Origin: Bog-473 sp963717455
Lineage (GTDB): Bacteria; Actinomycetota; Acidimicrobiia; Acidimicrobiales; RAAP-2
Length of the DNA stretch: 64,000 bases
Direction of reading: 5' to 3'
Assembly (NCBI GenBank): GCA_963717455.1
Contig: OY970336.1
Coordinates: 4,278,001 to 4,342,000, forward strand
Shown: positions 18,594 through 27,562 of the stretch, in pieces
How positions within the stretch are numbered: the first letter of the stretch is position 1
Layout: each line of letters opens with the position of its first letter
Made by a program: the position numbers and the translations under genes
Notes under the pieces: generated by a model
The model's database searches: none
What the model was told of the DNA's origin: nothing
The model's input: only the letters and a program-made list of their open reading frames with translations

Positions 18594-19124
18594 TCAGCCG
18601 GCCGCTTCGAGCTCGGACATCGTGAACAGGGCACGGAGCGTGATGCCCTCCGCTCCCACGACATCGGCCCCCCCGCCCTCCCGGTCGATGACGCACACGG
18701 CGTGCTCGACGACGGCGCCCTCGGAGCGGAGGTCCTGGGCCGACAGGACGACCTGTCCCCCGGTGGTCACCACGTCCTCGACGATGAGGAGCCTGCGCCC
18801 GGCGATGTTGCCGCCCTCGCACACCCTCTCGGTGCCGTACTTCTTCGGCTGCTTGCGGACGAAGAACACCGGCAGGGCGGTCACGGAGGAGAGCATGGTG
18901 GCCAGCGGGACGCCGCCCAGCTCCAGGCCGGCCAACCCCTCGATCTCCGGCGGCACGAGGGGGACGAGAGCCTCGACGATCTCTGCCAAGAGGGTGGGAT
19001 CGGACTCGAAGCGGTACTTGTCGAAGTAACGGTCGGCCGTGCGCCCCGACCGCAGGACGAAGGTGCCCGTGAGGTGTGATGCGGCGAAGACGCGGGGAGC
19101 CAACGTCACGCCTCCATTCTGCAC
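18594..19124 (-). CDS. pyrE: Orotate phosphoribosyltransferase
   Basis: PyrE makes orotidine 5'-phosphate from orotate and PRPP in pyrimidine synthesis. The 176-residue product has 'HLTGTFVLRSGRTADRYFDK' at the N-terminus, 'LAGLELGGVPLA' and the PRPP signature 'RRLLIVEDVVTTGGQV'. Three in-frame starts compete: ATG 19124, GTG 19109 and TTG 19103. The last has GGAGG at good spacing, so the true protein may begin 7 residues later. It lies 39 bp downstream of a hypothetical gene on the same strand and is convergent with the sulfatase gene. Confidence 0.92.
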   Translation of the reverse strand: MQNGGVTLAPRVFAASHLTGTFVLRSGRTADRYFDKYRFESDPTLLAEIVEALVPLVPPEIEGLAGLELGGVPLATMLSSVTALPVFFVRKQPKKYGTERVCEGGNIAGRRLLIVEDVVTTGGQVVLSAQDLRSEGAVVEHAVCVIDREGGGADVVGAEGITLRALFTMSELEAAG

Positions 19125-19163
19125 CGTCCCGGCCCAGGGGGGCGGGGCGACGTCGGCGGCCGG

Positions 19164-19640
19164 CTATGACGCCTGGTGGGTGCTGCCGCCGTCGATCTCG
19201 GCGTGACCCAGGCGGAAGCGGAGGTGCCCGCGGCACAAGGTGGTGCTGGCCAACGCCCAGTTCGCACTGACGCTGGGACGACCCAACATCGCGCAGTCGG
19301 TACACAGCGCGCCACGGATCCCGTTCACCTCGGTGACGAGCATGGAGAGCTCGAGGAACTCGTCCATCGTGAACGGTCGGTCCCGGCAGTCACCCCACAG
19401 CTCGGAGAGACGGATCTCCTTCCCCAGCTCCACCTCGGCGCGACGGTCAGCGAACAGCAGCCTTTCGTGTTGGAACTCGTCCTCCATGGTGTCGGCGATC
19501 CGCTCGGACCAGTAGCGCTGCCGCTCCTCGTCCGGGATCATGCTCAGGTAGAGCCCCTCGGCGTCGTCGAGGTCGAACGCGGAGTCGAAGTCGGACTCGT
19601 ACTCGTCGTCGTACTCCCACCCCTCCTCGAAGCGATCCAT
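19164..19640 (-). CDS. Hypothetical acidic protein
   Basis: This 158-residue protein is not recognised. The N-terminal 35 residues are strongly acidic (DDEYESDFDSAFDLDDAEG). The middle is helical and rich in Glu/Arg, and the C-terminal part holds a Cys pair 'LCTDC' and a third Cys in 'TLCRGHLRFRLGH', which could bind metal. ATG 19640 has a strong GAGGAGGA ribosome site. It is upstream of pyrE on the same strand and may be co-transcribed. The start and frame are solid; the function is unknown. Confidence 0.75.
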   Translation of the reverse strand: MDRFEEGWEYDDEYESDFDSAFDLDDAEGLYLSMIPDEERQRYWSERIADTMEDEFQHERLLFADRRAEVELGKEIRLSELWGDCRDRPFTMDEFLELSMLVTEVNGIRGALCTDCAMLGRPSVSANWALASTTLCRGHLRFRLGHAEIDGGSTHQAS

Positions 19641-19815
19641 CGCGTTCCTCCTCGAAACCCCGCGCGCTCCCTGCGTACGGCGCACGGCCACGGTGGAGGC
19701 GCTCCCTGCAGCGGGAGTTTCAGCGCACCGTGGTGTCCGAGCAATCGGATCGGCGCGATCGTCGCACGCCTGGAGAGGAATTGACCGTCCGGAGATTCCG
19801 CGACGGTCCAAGGGG

Positions 19816-20766
19816 TCAGGTGGTGGCGCGGCGTGGCGCGGCGGCCCGGGCGATCCGTACGGTGCCCGCCAGGGCCAGCGTGAGCCCGATTGCCATGAGG
19901 AGCCCGACCATCAGCAGCGTCGGCGGCACCACACGGGAGGTGTACGGCAGGCCGTTGCCCATTCCGTGGAGGAGAACGCCGGGAGCGAGGACGGACTCGC
20001 TGGCCCACCACGTGACGATCCCCGCGAAGACCAGCACCATGATGCCGGCCAGCCCGACTGCCATCAGACCCAGTGCCCGCACGGACCTGTTCGGCAGGTC
20101 GACGCGGCGCCCCACGGCGGCCGCGGCGGCAGTTGCCGCACCCAGCGCTGTCACCATCGCCAAGCCCGTCACGACGAACATCGCACCGTACACGGGAAGG
20201 CCGCCGTTGCGATCGTGCTGGCTCAGATGGTGAGCCCACGCCACCGTTCCGCCTAAGAGCAGCAGCGCCAACGCTCCCGATACGAGGGCACGACACACGG
20301 GGCGGCGTACCGCGTCCCAGCCGCCCCGTCGGACCAACCGGACGAAGGCGGGGAGGACCACGAGGGCCGCCACGAGGACGAGGAGACATCCCGCTGCGCC
20401 CGCCACAACGACCGCGTGGTAGCTGGTGCTCGCGACCCAGGGATCGGTCTTCCGCGTCCCGACCAACCAGTTGTCGGTGAACTTGCCGAAGATCGCCCCA
20501 GCGGCGAGGAACAACGCCCATCCGCACAGGACGAGCACCGATCCGCTACGCCGGCGGTCCGCGGCTCCCTGGCCGGGCCCGACCAGGCCGGCGTCGCGGG
20601 CGCGTTCGGCCATGCCGGCGCGGGCGAGCCCGATCCGGTCGCGGAGCGGTACATCGGCCGCCGCCGCATACGTGTCCTCGAGCAGTGCCGTCATCTCGGC
20701 GCCGTAGCGCGCGCGCCAGCGCGGCGGGTACCAGCGGATCAGCCGCTCGTAGGGGTCCGCCCTCAT
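19816..20766 (-). CDS. PadR-coupled polytopic membrane protein
   Basis: This 316-residue membrane protein starts with a cytoplasmic 'YERLIRWYPPRWRARYGAEM' segment, which is typical of membrane proteins encoded beside PadR regulators. Several hydrophobic helices follow (for example 'GSVLVLCGWALFLAAGAI' and 'LMAVGLAGIMVLVFAGIV'). Its ATG overlaps the PadR stop (ATGA), so the two are co-translated. The job is unknown; such pairs are often linked to cell-envelope stress or drug responses. Expression is presumably repressed by PadR through the operator at 21132-21154. Confidence 0.82.
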   Translation of the reverse strand: MRADPYERLIRWYPPRWRARYGAEMTALLEDTYAAAADVPLRDRIGLARAGMAERARDAGLVGPGQGAADRRRSGSVLVLCGWALFLAAGAIFGKFTDNWLVGTRKTDPWVASTSYHAVVVAGAAGCLLVLVAALVVLPAFVRLVRRGGWDAVRRPVCRALVSGALALLLLGGTVAWAHHLSQHDRNGGLPVYGAMFVVTGLAMVTALGAATAAAAAVGRRVDLPNRSVRALGLMAVGLAGIMVLVFAGIVTWWASESVLAPGVLLHGMGNGLPYTSRVVPPTLLMVGLLMAIGLTLALAGTVRIARAAAPRRATT

Positions 20767-21131
20767 GCGGGCAGCCCGATTGCCCCGACAATGACCCCGA
20801 GCCGCAGCGCACCCTCGTCAGCCAGTCGTCGCATGTCGCGCACCGCCTCCTCGAGGGCCACCCGTCCGGCACCGGTGATGCGGTAGGGGCGCCGTCGTTC
20901 GTCGCTGCCGACGGCCTCGGGCGCGATGAGGCCCCGTTCCTCGAGCCGGGTGATCGCCCCGTAGAGAGTCCCGGGCCCGAGGGTCACGCCGGCGAATTGC
21001 TCGATGTCCTTGGTGAGCGCGTAGCCGTGCTTGGGGCCGGCGGCCAGGCTGGTGAGGATGAGAACGGGGGGCTCGTTGCTCCGGCTCAGGCCCCCTTTCG
21101 ACGATGCGGAACGTCGTGGCACGCCCGCCAT
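20763..21131 (-). CDS. PadR-family transcriptional regulator
   Basis: This 122-residue winged-helix repressor has the PadR core 'LILTSLAAGPKHGYALTKDI', 'LGPGTLYGAITRLEERGLI' and 'RRPYRITGAGRVALEE', with a short C-terminal helix for dimerisation. ATG 21131 is chosen because the basic N-terminus begins there. The base next to it (21132) starts a perfect palindrome, so the transcript is probably leaderless or starts inside the operator. It is translationally coupled to the membrane protein downstream. Confidence 0.93.
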   Translation of the reverse strand: MAGVPRRSASSKGGLSRSNEPPVLILTSLAAGPKHGYALTKDIEQFAGVTLGPGTLYGAITRLEERGLIAPEAVGSDERRRPYRITGAGRVALEEAVRDMRRLADEGALRLGVIVGAIGLPA

Positions 21132-21154
21132 AGTACTACGTATGACGTAGTACT
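21132..21154. promoter_or_regulatory. Perfect PadR operator palindrome
   Basis: A perfect 23-bp inverted repeat has 10-bp arms AGTACTACGT and ACGTAGTACT around an ATG centre. It directly abuts the PadR start codon. The length, perfection and position make autorepression of the padR-membrane protein pair the clear reading. It is also 12 bp from the 3' end of the DUF3293 gene. Confidence 0.88.
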
Positions 21155-21165
21155 GCCAGTGCAGC

Positions 21166-21633
21166 TCACGGCCCCGGCTCAGGATGCGCGGTGGACCAAC
21201 CACACGCCTGCCGGCGCCCGCCGGCGCACGCCACGATGATCCAAGCCGCGGGGCTCCACGCGAAGATCGCGTCCTGGCGGTACTGCGCACCGAGCGCCGC
21301 GGCGACGGCGTCGGACACGCCGACGACCGCCACGCCCTCCTCCCGGTGCCCCGAGACGGGATCGACCCCCACCGCCACCCAGATGCCACTCGCCATGAGG
21401 CGCAGTTCCGCCTCGAGGGCACGCTGACGCAGGCGATTGTCCGCCTCGCCCGGTCGCTCGGCGCCCGGGTCCCAGGCGGTCAGGATGTGCACCGGTTCGG
21501 GCCACGGCCACGGCCACTCCCCCACGACGCCGAGCGGCGCCGCACGGACCACGAGGTTCCCCTCTCCCGGTCGGACGATCTCGACCACAGTCCGCGCATA
21601 GCTCGCCCACCGTTCCCCTGGCTCCAGAGGCAT
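21166..21633 (-). CDS. DUF3293 domain protein
   Basis: This 155-residue protein is recognised as DUF3293 by 'VHILTAWDPGAERPGEADN', 'RQRALEAELRLMASGIWVAV' and 'GAQYRQDAIFAW'. The family is small, soluble and uncharacterised. Here it lies upstream of padR on the same strand, separated from it by the PadR operator. The ATG at 21633 is 24 bp from the start of the divergent MarR-like gene. The C-terminus carries two Cys that are not an obvious metal site. Confidence 0.8.
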   Translation of the reverse strand: MPLEPGERWASYARTVVEIVRPGEGNLVVRAAPLGVVGEWPWPWPEPVHILTAWDPGAERPGEADNRLRQRALEAELRLMASGIWVAVGVDPVSGHREEGVAVVGVSDAVAAALGAQYRQDAIFAWSPAAWIIVACAGGRRQACGWSTAHPEPGP

Positions 21634-21657
21634 GGCGGCAACCTAGGCGACGCGATC

Positions 21658-22772
21658 ATGGAGCGGGTGGCAACGCCACTCTCGCTCCCGACCCTGCCGT
21701 CACAGGTGCTGGTCGCCCACACCATGGAGCTCGACAACGCGGCCGAGCTCCAGCTCCCCCACCGGACGACCCGCGGGGACGAGGCGCGCCACCTCGGTCC
21801 GTGGCTCGTGTCATATACCCTGTGGGCCAACGTGCTGCAGTACGTGGACGCGGATGGGATCACCGTCGCCGAACTCTGCCGCCGGGCGCGGACGACCAGG
21901 CTGCTCCTCGGCGGCCTGCGGCGTTGGGGATACGTCACGGTGACGCCGCCGGCCGGTGCGGTACTGATGAACCCACCGCAGGAGACGGCGTGTGTCCGCA
22001 CCACGACGAGCGGCGGGCGGGCCCGAGAGATCTGGCGCCCCCTGCCGGCCGCCCTCGAGGAGACATGGCGAGCCCGCTTCGGCGACGGGGCCGTCGACCA
22101 ACTGCAGGGCACGCTCCGAGCGGCGTACGGGCTCCTGCCCTTTGATCCCCCGGCCTACCTGCCGGTGGTCTACCCCACGCAGAACGGCAAGGCGGAGGCA
22201 CCGCCGCCGAGGGCCCCGGGCGGCGCGGCGACCGATGCGTCGGGCGCCGATCTCTCCCGGCTCCTTTCCGGCGTGCTCCTGGCGCGCTCGACTTCGAGGC
22301 GGCGTCGAGGATCTCCCTGCCCATCAGCGCCAACCCGCTGCGTGTGCTCCATCCGACAGGAGTGCGCCTCCGCGACCTGCCCCGCCTGACCCGGGTCTCG
22401 AGGGAGGCCAACGCGATGTGCGCAGGCTGGCTGGAGCGCCACGGCTGCGCCGTGGCGGAGCCCGACCCGGCGGCCACACGCGGCACGGTGCTCCGTCTCA
22501 CGACGAAAGGGCGGAAGGCCCAGGAGAAGTACCGGCGCATCCTTGACGCCGTGGAGGAATCGTGGCGCTCGTCCTACGGGGCGAGCACCGTCGACCCGCT
22601 CCGAGCGGCACTCGAGCGCCTCGTCGGGGACGGGATGCTCGCCTCCTCTCCTCTGGCCCCCGGCCTCGATCCCTCCCCCGACAATTGGCGTGCCCGGGTC
22701 CGGCAACGCCCGGACACGTTGCCGCACTACCCGATGGTCCTCCACCGCGGGGGTTTCCCAGATGGCAGTTGA
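21658..22772 (+). pseudogene. Two-domain MarR-like winged-helix regulator, frameshifted
   Basis: Two overlapping frames together make one protein. The first (21658 to about 22285) opens 'LPSQVLVAHTMELDNAAE' and carries a winged helix ('GITVAELCRRARTTRLLLGG', 'RWGYVTVTPP'). The second (about 22285-22772) continues 'LDFEAASRISLPISANPLRV' and carries a second, similar winged helix ('RLRDLPRLTRVSREANAM', 'VLRLTTKGRKAQEKY'). Both repeats end in a matching 'EE(T/S)WR' helix, so the intact product would be an internally duplicated regulator of about 371 residues. A one-base deletion near 22281-22292 breaks the frame. No slippery heptamer is seen, so mutation or a sequencing error is likelier than programmed frameshifting. 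Confidence 0.75.
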
Positions 22773-22817
22773 GAAACCCCAAGAGGCCCCCTGCGACGGA
22801 TGTGGCAGGCTTGATCG

Positions 22818-24479
22818 GTGCACCCCTTTCGCCGCGACGACGCGTTGCGCCGCCTCGCCGACGAGGAGTTCGACGTGCTGGTCATCGGCGGTGGGATCAC
22901 CGGTGCCGGGGTGGCGCTCGATGCCGCCAGCCGGGGGCTGAGGACCGCCCTGGTCGAGAAGGGCGACTTCGCCTCAGGCACCTCCTCGAAGTCCTCCAAG
23001 ATGATCCACGGCGGCATCCGCTACCTCCAACAGCGCGAGTTCCGCCTCGTCTACGAGAACCTCGCCGAGCGCCAGCGGCTCCTCGACAATGCCCCGCACC
23101 TGGTCACACCGCTGCCGTTCCTCATCCCGCTCTTCGGGCGCGACGGGGTCGTCTCCAAGACCGTGGCCCGCTCCTATGCATCCGCTCTCTGGATGTACGA
23201 CCTCACCGGCGGTTGGCGCATCGGAGAGCGGCACGAAGAGGTCGACAAGGACGAGGCGCTCACTCACCTCCCGACGCTCAACACCGACCACCTCGTGGCC
23301 GGCTTCCTCTACTTCGACGCCCGGGCGGACGACGCCCGGCTGACGCTCGCCGTCCTCCGCACGGCGGCGTTCGAATACGGGGCGGCGGTCTCCAACTACA
23401 CACCGGTCGTCCGGCTCACCACGGGAGGCGACGGTGCCGTCAACGGCGCCATCGTGCGGCCGGAGGGGGGCGACGACTCAGCGGACGTCGCGATCCGGGC
23501 CAAGGTGGTGGTCAACGCGACGGGTGTGTGGGCTGACGAGGTACGCGCGCTCGACGAGGGTACCGACCCGCATGCCATCCGCCCCGCCAAGGGCGTGCAC
23601 GTGACGGTGCCGGCCGACCGGCTGCCCTGCGACATCGCGGCGGTCATCCCGGTGCCCAAGGACAAGCGTTCCATCTTCGTCGTCTCCTGGCCGGGGACCG
23701 ACCTCGTCTACCTCGGCACGACCGACACCGACTACACGGGACCCCTCGACGACCCCTCGTGCACGCCCGAGGACGTCGACTACCTGCTGGAGGCGGCGAA
23801 CAACGTCACCACTTCGCATCTCACCAGGGCCGATGTGACGGGCGTGTGGGCCGGTCTACGCCCCCTCCTCGCCCGCCCCAACAAGGGCGGGCACGTCTCG
23901 GAGCGCACCGCGGACCTCTCACGCCGCCACACCGTCGCCGTGTCGGCACACGGGGTCGTGACCGTCACCGGCGGCAAGCTGACGACCTATCGCAAGATGG
24001 CACAGGACACGGTCGACACCGTGGTCGGACGCCTGGGCGAATCCCCCCGACGGCGGCGCTGCATCACCAAGTCCCTTCGCCTGATCGGCGCCACCACCAA
24101 GACCCGCGACCCCGTCGCCCTTGCCCAGCCCCAGGCACGGCTGCTCGGTCGTTACGGCACCGAGTCCAGCGCGGTGCTCGCGGTGGCCGAGGGCCGCCCC
24201 GAGTTGCTCGAGCCCTTCGTGGCGGGCTTGCCCTACACCGGCGCGGAGCTGGTGTATGCGGTCCGTGAGGAGATGGCGCGGACGCTGGACGATGTGCTGT
24301 CGCGTCGGACCCGGGCGACGATCCAGCGCGCCCACGACACCATGAGCGCCGCTGCGGCGGTCGCCGCGTTGCTCGCGCCCGACATGGGCTGGAACGAGAA
24401 GGAGGCAGCGGATCAGGCCGTCCGGTACTCCGAATCGTGCCAGAAGGAGCTCCTGACCGCCGGGCTCGACCTGCCATGA
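22818..24479 (+). CDS. glpD: Aerobic glycerol-3-phosphate dehydrogenase
   Basis: GlpD is an FAD-dependent membrane-associated enzyme that oxidises glycerol-3-phosphate to DHAP and feeds electrons to quinone. The 553-residue product has the FAD dinucleotide fold 'FDVLVIGGGITGAGVALDA', the GlpD signature 'SSKSSKMIHGGIRYLQQ', 'VVVNATGVWADEV' and 'VVTVTGGKLTTYRKMAQD', then the C-terminal helical domain. It starts at GTG 22818. It leads a three-gene operon: the next gene overlaps its stop by ATGA and the third overlaps the second in the same way. Confidence 0.96.
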   Translation: MHPFRRDDALRRLADEEFDVLVIGGGITGAGVALDAASRGLRTALVEKGDFASGTSSKSSKMIHGGIRYLQQREFRLVYENLAERQRLLDNAPHLVTPLPFLIPLFGRDGVVSKTVARSYASALWMYDLTGGWRIGERHEEVDKDEALTHLPTLNTDHLVAGFLYFDARADDARLTLAVLRTAAFEYGAAVSNYTPVVRLTTGGDGAVNGAIVRPEGGDDSADVAIRAKVVVNATGVWADEVRALDEGTDPHAIRPAKGVHVTVPADRLPCDIAAVIPVPKDKRSIFVVSWPGTDLVYLGTTDTDYTGPLDDPSCTPEDVDYLLEAANNVTTSHLTRADVTGVWAGLRPLLARPNKGGHVSERTADLSRRHTVAVSAHGVVTVTGGKLTTYRKMAQDTVDTVVGRLGESPRRRRCITKSLRLIGATTKTRDPVALAQPQARLLGRYGTESSAVLAVAEGRPELLEPFVAGLPYTGAELVYAVREEMARTLDDVLSRRTRATIQRAHDTMSAAAAVAALLAPDMGWNEKEAADQAVRYSESCQKELLTAGLDLP

Positions 24480-25987
24480 CGACACCCACGCCCGCCACCC
24501 CGATCGACGGCGCCGCGGCAGAGGTCCAGGACCGGCTCGGGGCCGCGACGGTCGAAGTGCCCCCCGCGGTCCTCGACCGCATCGCAGCCAGCGGAGCCAC
24601 CGTCCTCACCGACGACGAGACCAGGGCCGAGGCCGGGCGCGACTGGTGGCCGCTCGCCATCGGCTGGGCCGCCGAGGGCGCGGTCCCGCAGCGACCGGCG
24701 GTGGTGGTCCGCCCCGACTCGACTGCGCAGGTGGCCGAGGTCCTCGCGGCCTGCAACGAGGCCGTCGTGCCCGTGACGGCCGCCGCCGGGCGCAGCGGCG
24801 TGTGCGGGGGGTCGATCCCCGTGCACGGCGGCCTGGCGCTCGACATGACCGCCATGGCGGGCGTCGTGGGCGTCGACGAGACCTCCCTCACCGCGGACGT
24901 GCGGGCCGGCACCTTCGGACCGGACCTCGAGGCGGCGCTCGGCGAGGTTGGAGCCGGCTACACCCTCGGTCACTGGCCCCAATCGATGGACCTGTCGACC
25001 GTCGGTGGGTGGCTCGCCTGTCGGGGGGCGGGACAGTACTCGACCCGCTACGGGAAGATCGAGGACATGGTCATCGGTCTCGAGGTCGTCCTGGCCGACG
25101 GCCGCGTCGTGCGCACGGAGGGACACGGGCCACGCGCCGCCACCGGGCCGAACCTGACCCAGCTCTTCGTCGGCAGCGAGGGCACCCTCGGAGTCATCAC
25201 CGAGGCCCGCCTGCGGCTGCACCCTCTGCCTGTCGGCCAGGAACGCCGGGCCTTCGGCTTCTCCACGTTCACCGAAGGGCTCCACGCGTGCCGCAGGATC
25301 CTCCGCCGGGGGGCGACGCCCGCCGTCCTGCGCCTCTACGACCGGACGGAGTCGGCGCGCAACTTCGACGAACCCGACACCAACGTCCTCATCGTGCTCG
25401 ACGAGGCCGACCTCGACATCTTGTCGGGGACCCTGGCGATCGTCGACGCCGAGTGTGGCCCCGAGTCCGGGGGGCACGCCCTCGACCGTGAACTGGTCGA
25501 ACGCTGGCTCGGTCACCGCAACGACGTCTCGGCGCTGGCACCGCTGTGGCGCGGCGGGATCGTGGTCGACACGGCGGAGGTGTCGGGCTCGTGGGCTGCG
25601 CTCCCCGGGCTCTTCGACGACGTCATCTCCGCTCTCACGTCGATCGAAGGCACGCTCGCCGCGTCGGCGCACCAGTCCCACGCCTACACCGATGGTGCGT
25701 GCCTCTACTTCACCTTCGGGGGGCGCGGGCCGGAGGGGGACGCCGAGTGGAGGGAGCACTACTACCGGGAGGCTTGGGATGCCGTCACCGAGGCCACACT
25801 GGCCCACGGGGTCGCCATCAGCCACCACCACGGCATCGGGCTGAACCGCTCCCGGTTCTTGCCCCGCGCCCTCGGCTCGGGCTTCGAGGTCCTGCAAGGA
25901 CTCAAGGCGACGTTCGACCCGGCGGGCATCTTGAATCCGGGCAAGTTCGGCCTGGTGTCCCCGTTCGGCCCTCCGCCCTGGGCATGA
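24476..25987 (+). CDS. FAD-linked oxidase, alkylglycerone-phosphate synthase-like
   Basis: This VAO/PCMH-fold flavoprotein of 503 residues has an FAD-binding N-terminal domain ('RPAVVVRPDSTAQVAEVL', 'GRSGVCGGSIPVHGGLALD'), 'HWPQSMDLSTVGGWLACRG' and 'YGKIEDMVIGLEVVLADG'. The C-terminal cap ends 'FDPAGILNPGKFG'. The second block is the hallmark of alkyl-DHAP synthase relatives. Sandwiched between glpD and a glycerol-kinase-like gene with ATGA overlaps on both sides, it probably works on a glycerol- or DHAP-derived substrate. Real ether-lipid synthesis would also need an acyl-DHAP source, which is not visible. Confidence 0.86.
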   Translation: MTTPTPATPIDGAAAEVQDRLGAATVEVPPAVLDRIAASGATVLTDDETRAEAGRDWWPLAIGWAAEGAVPQRPAVVVRPDSTAQVAEVLAACNEAVVPVTAAAGRSGVCGGSIPVHGGLALDMTAMAGVVGVDETSLTADVRAGTFGPDLEAALGEVGAGYTLGHWPQSMDLSTVGGWLACRGAGQYSTRYGKIEDMVIGLEVVLADGRVVRTEGHGPRAATGPNLTQLFVGSEGTLGVITEARLRLHPLPVGQERRAFGFSTFTEGLHACRRILRRGATPAVLRLYDRTESARNFDEPDTNVLIVLDEADLDILSGTLAIVDAECGPESGGHALDRELVERWLGHRNDVSALAPLWRGGIVVDTAEVSGSWAALPGLFDDVISALTSIEGTLAASAHQSHAYTDGACLYFTFGGRGPEGDAEWREHYYREAWDAVTEATLAHGVAISHHHGIGLNRSRFLPRALGSGFEVLQGLKATFDPAGILNPGKFGLVSPFGPPPWA

Positions 25988-27486
25988 GCGGTCCGGGGGG
26001 CAGCATCCTCGTCGTCGATGTCGGCACGTCCGGCGTGCGCGCCGCGATCGTGCGGCCCGACGCCACCGTCGAGCACGAACACCGTGTCCCCTTGCTGCCC
26101 GACTCGCCGGCGCCAGGACTGGTGGAGTTCGACGCGGCCGAGATGGCCGAAGCGGTCCTCACGGTGGCGCGCGCTGCGCTCGCGCAGGGTGGGGCGGTGA
26201 CCGGCGTGGGTATCGCCAACCAGCGCGCCTCGAGCATCGTGTGGGAACGCGCCACCGGGAGGCCGGTCGCACCGGGGATCGGCTGGCAGGACCTCAGGAC
26301 CGTCGGGACCTGCCTCGTGCTCCAGGCCGAGGGGATCCGCCTGGCTCCCAACGCGTCGGCCACCAAGGTCATGGCCATCCTCGACGAGGTCGACCCCGAG
26401 CGGTCGCGGGCCGAGCATGGGCAGCTGTGCTTCGGGACGGTGGACACCTGGGTGGCCTGGACGCTCGCGGGCGGCGCGTCCGGCTCCGACCCGCTGCACG
26501 TCACCGATGCCACCAACGCCGCGGTGACCGCGCTCGTCAATCCGTCGACCATCGACTGGGACGAGCCCTTGCTCCGCGCGTTGAGGATCCCGGCGCAGAT
26601 GATGCCGAGGGTGGTGGACTCGTCGGGTGAGATCGGCACGGCATCCGCGTTGCCGGGCGCACCACCCATCTGCGGGATGGCGGGCGACCAGCAGGCGTCC
26701 CTCGTGGGTCAGGGCTGCACCCTGGCGGGCATGGCCAAGGCGACCTTCGGCACCGGCGGGATGCTCGACCAGTGCACCGGCGCGGGCCCGGGCCCCGCAG
26801 ATGCCGACCGGGGCGGCGCGGGCACCTTTCCCATCGTGGCCTTCCGGGTTGACGGGAGGGCCACCTGGGGCACCGAGGCGGTGATGCTCTCAGCGGGCAC
26901 GTGCGTCGAGTGGCTGCGCGACGACCTGGGCATCCTCGCCACGTCCGGCGAGTCCGAGTCTGTCGCGGCACGGTGCACGACGTCGGGCGACGTCTGGTTC
27001 GTCCCCGCACTCCTCGGCCTGGGGACCCCGGTGTGGGACTTCGGCGCCCGGGGCACGCTGGTGGGTCTCACGAGGGGCTCGGGTCGACCGGAGATCGTCC
27101 GTGCCGTCCTCGAGGGCGTGGCCCACCGCGGCGCCGACCTGGTCGAGGCCTCCGAGAGCGACAGCGGCCACCCGATCACCTCCCTGCGCATCGACGGGGG
27201 GATGTCGGAGAACGCCGTGTTCGTCGGGGCGCTCGCCGACGCCATCGGGCGCCCGGTGGAGGTCTCCCCCGTCCTGGAGGCCACCACACTCGGCGCCGGG
27301 CTCCTGGCCGGGTTGGCCACCGGCACCTACTCGTCGACCGACGAGCTGGTGGACACGTTCTCGCCCCGCCGCACCGTCGAGCCTCGAGTCAGCGATGCCG
27401 ACCGTGCAGCGTCGAGGGAGCGCTGGCTGGTGGCACGGTCCAAAGCCGAGGCCACCATCCCGGAGCTCTCAGGCATCTCCTTCTGA
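25984..27486 (+). CDS. glpK: FGGY-family carbohydrate kinase, glycerol-kinase-like
   Basis: This 500-residue ASKHA-fold sugar kinase has the phosphate-1 loop 'ILVVDVGTSGVRAAIV', 'GVGIANQRASSIVWERATG', 'CGMAGDQQASLVGQGC', 'KATFGTGGMLD' and the adenosine loop 'SLRIDGGMSENAVF'. These fit glycerol kinase and its relatives. The third position in the glpD operon supports glycerol phosphorylation, although other FGGY substrates cannot be excluded. The start overlaps the previous stop (ATGA). The stop at 27486 faces the convergent surface-protein gene 76 bp away. Confidence 0.85.
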   Translation: MSGPGGSILVVDVGTSGVRAAIVRPDATVEHEHRVPLLPDSPAPGLVEFDAAEMAEAVLTVARAALAQGGAVTGVGIANQRASSIVWERATGRPVAPGIGWQDLRTVGTCLVLQAEGIRLAPNASATKVMAILDEVDPERSRAEHGQLCFGTVDTWVAWTLAGGASGSDPLHVTDATNAAVTALVNPSTIDWDEPLLRALRIPAQMMPRVVDSSGEIGTASALPGAPPICGMAGDQQASLVGQGCTLAGMAKATFGTGGMLDQCTGAGPGPADADRGGAGTFPIVAFRVDGRATWGTEAVMLSAGTCVEWLRDDLGILATSGESESVAARCTTSGDVWFVPALLGLGTPVWDFGARGTLVGLTRGSGRPEIVRAVLEGVAHRGADLVEASESDSGHPITSLRIDGGMSENAVFVGALADAIGRPVEVSPVLEATTLGAGLLAGLATGTYSSTDELVDTFSPRRTVEPRVSDADRAASRERWLVARSKAEATIPELSGISF

Positions 27487-27562
27487 GTTTTCTCCCCAGC
27501 GGAATCACTCCCGCCCAGAAGGAGACCACCGCCTCCCGAGAGACCCTCTTCCTGGGTCCGAA

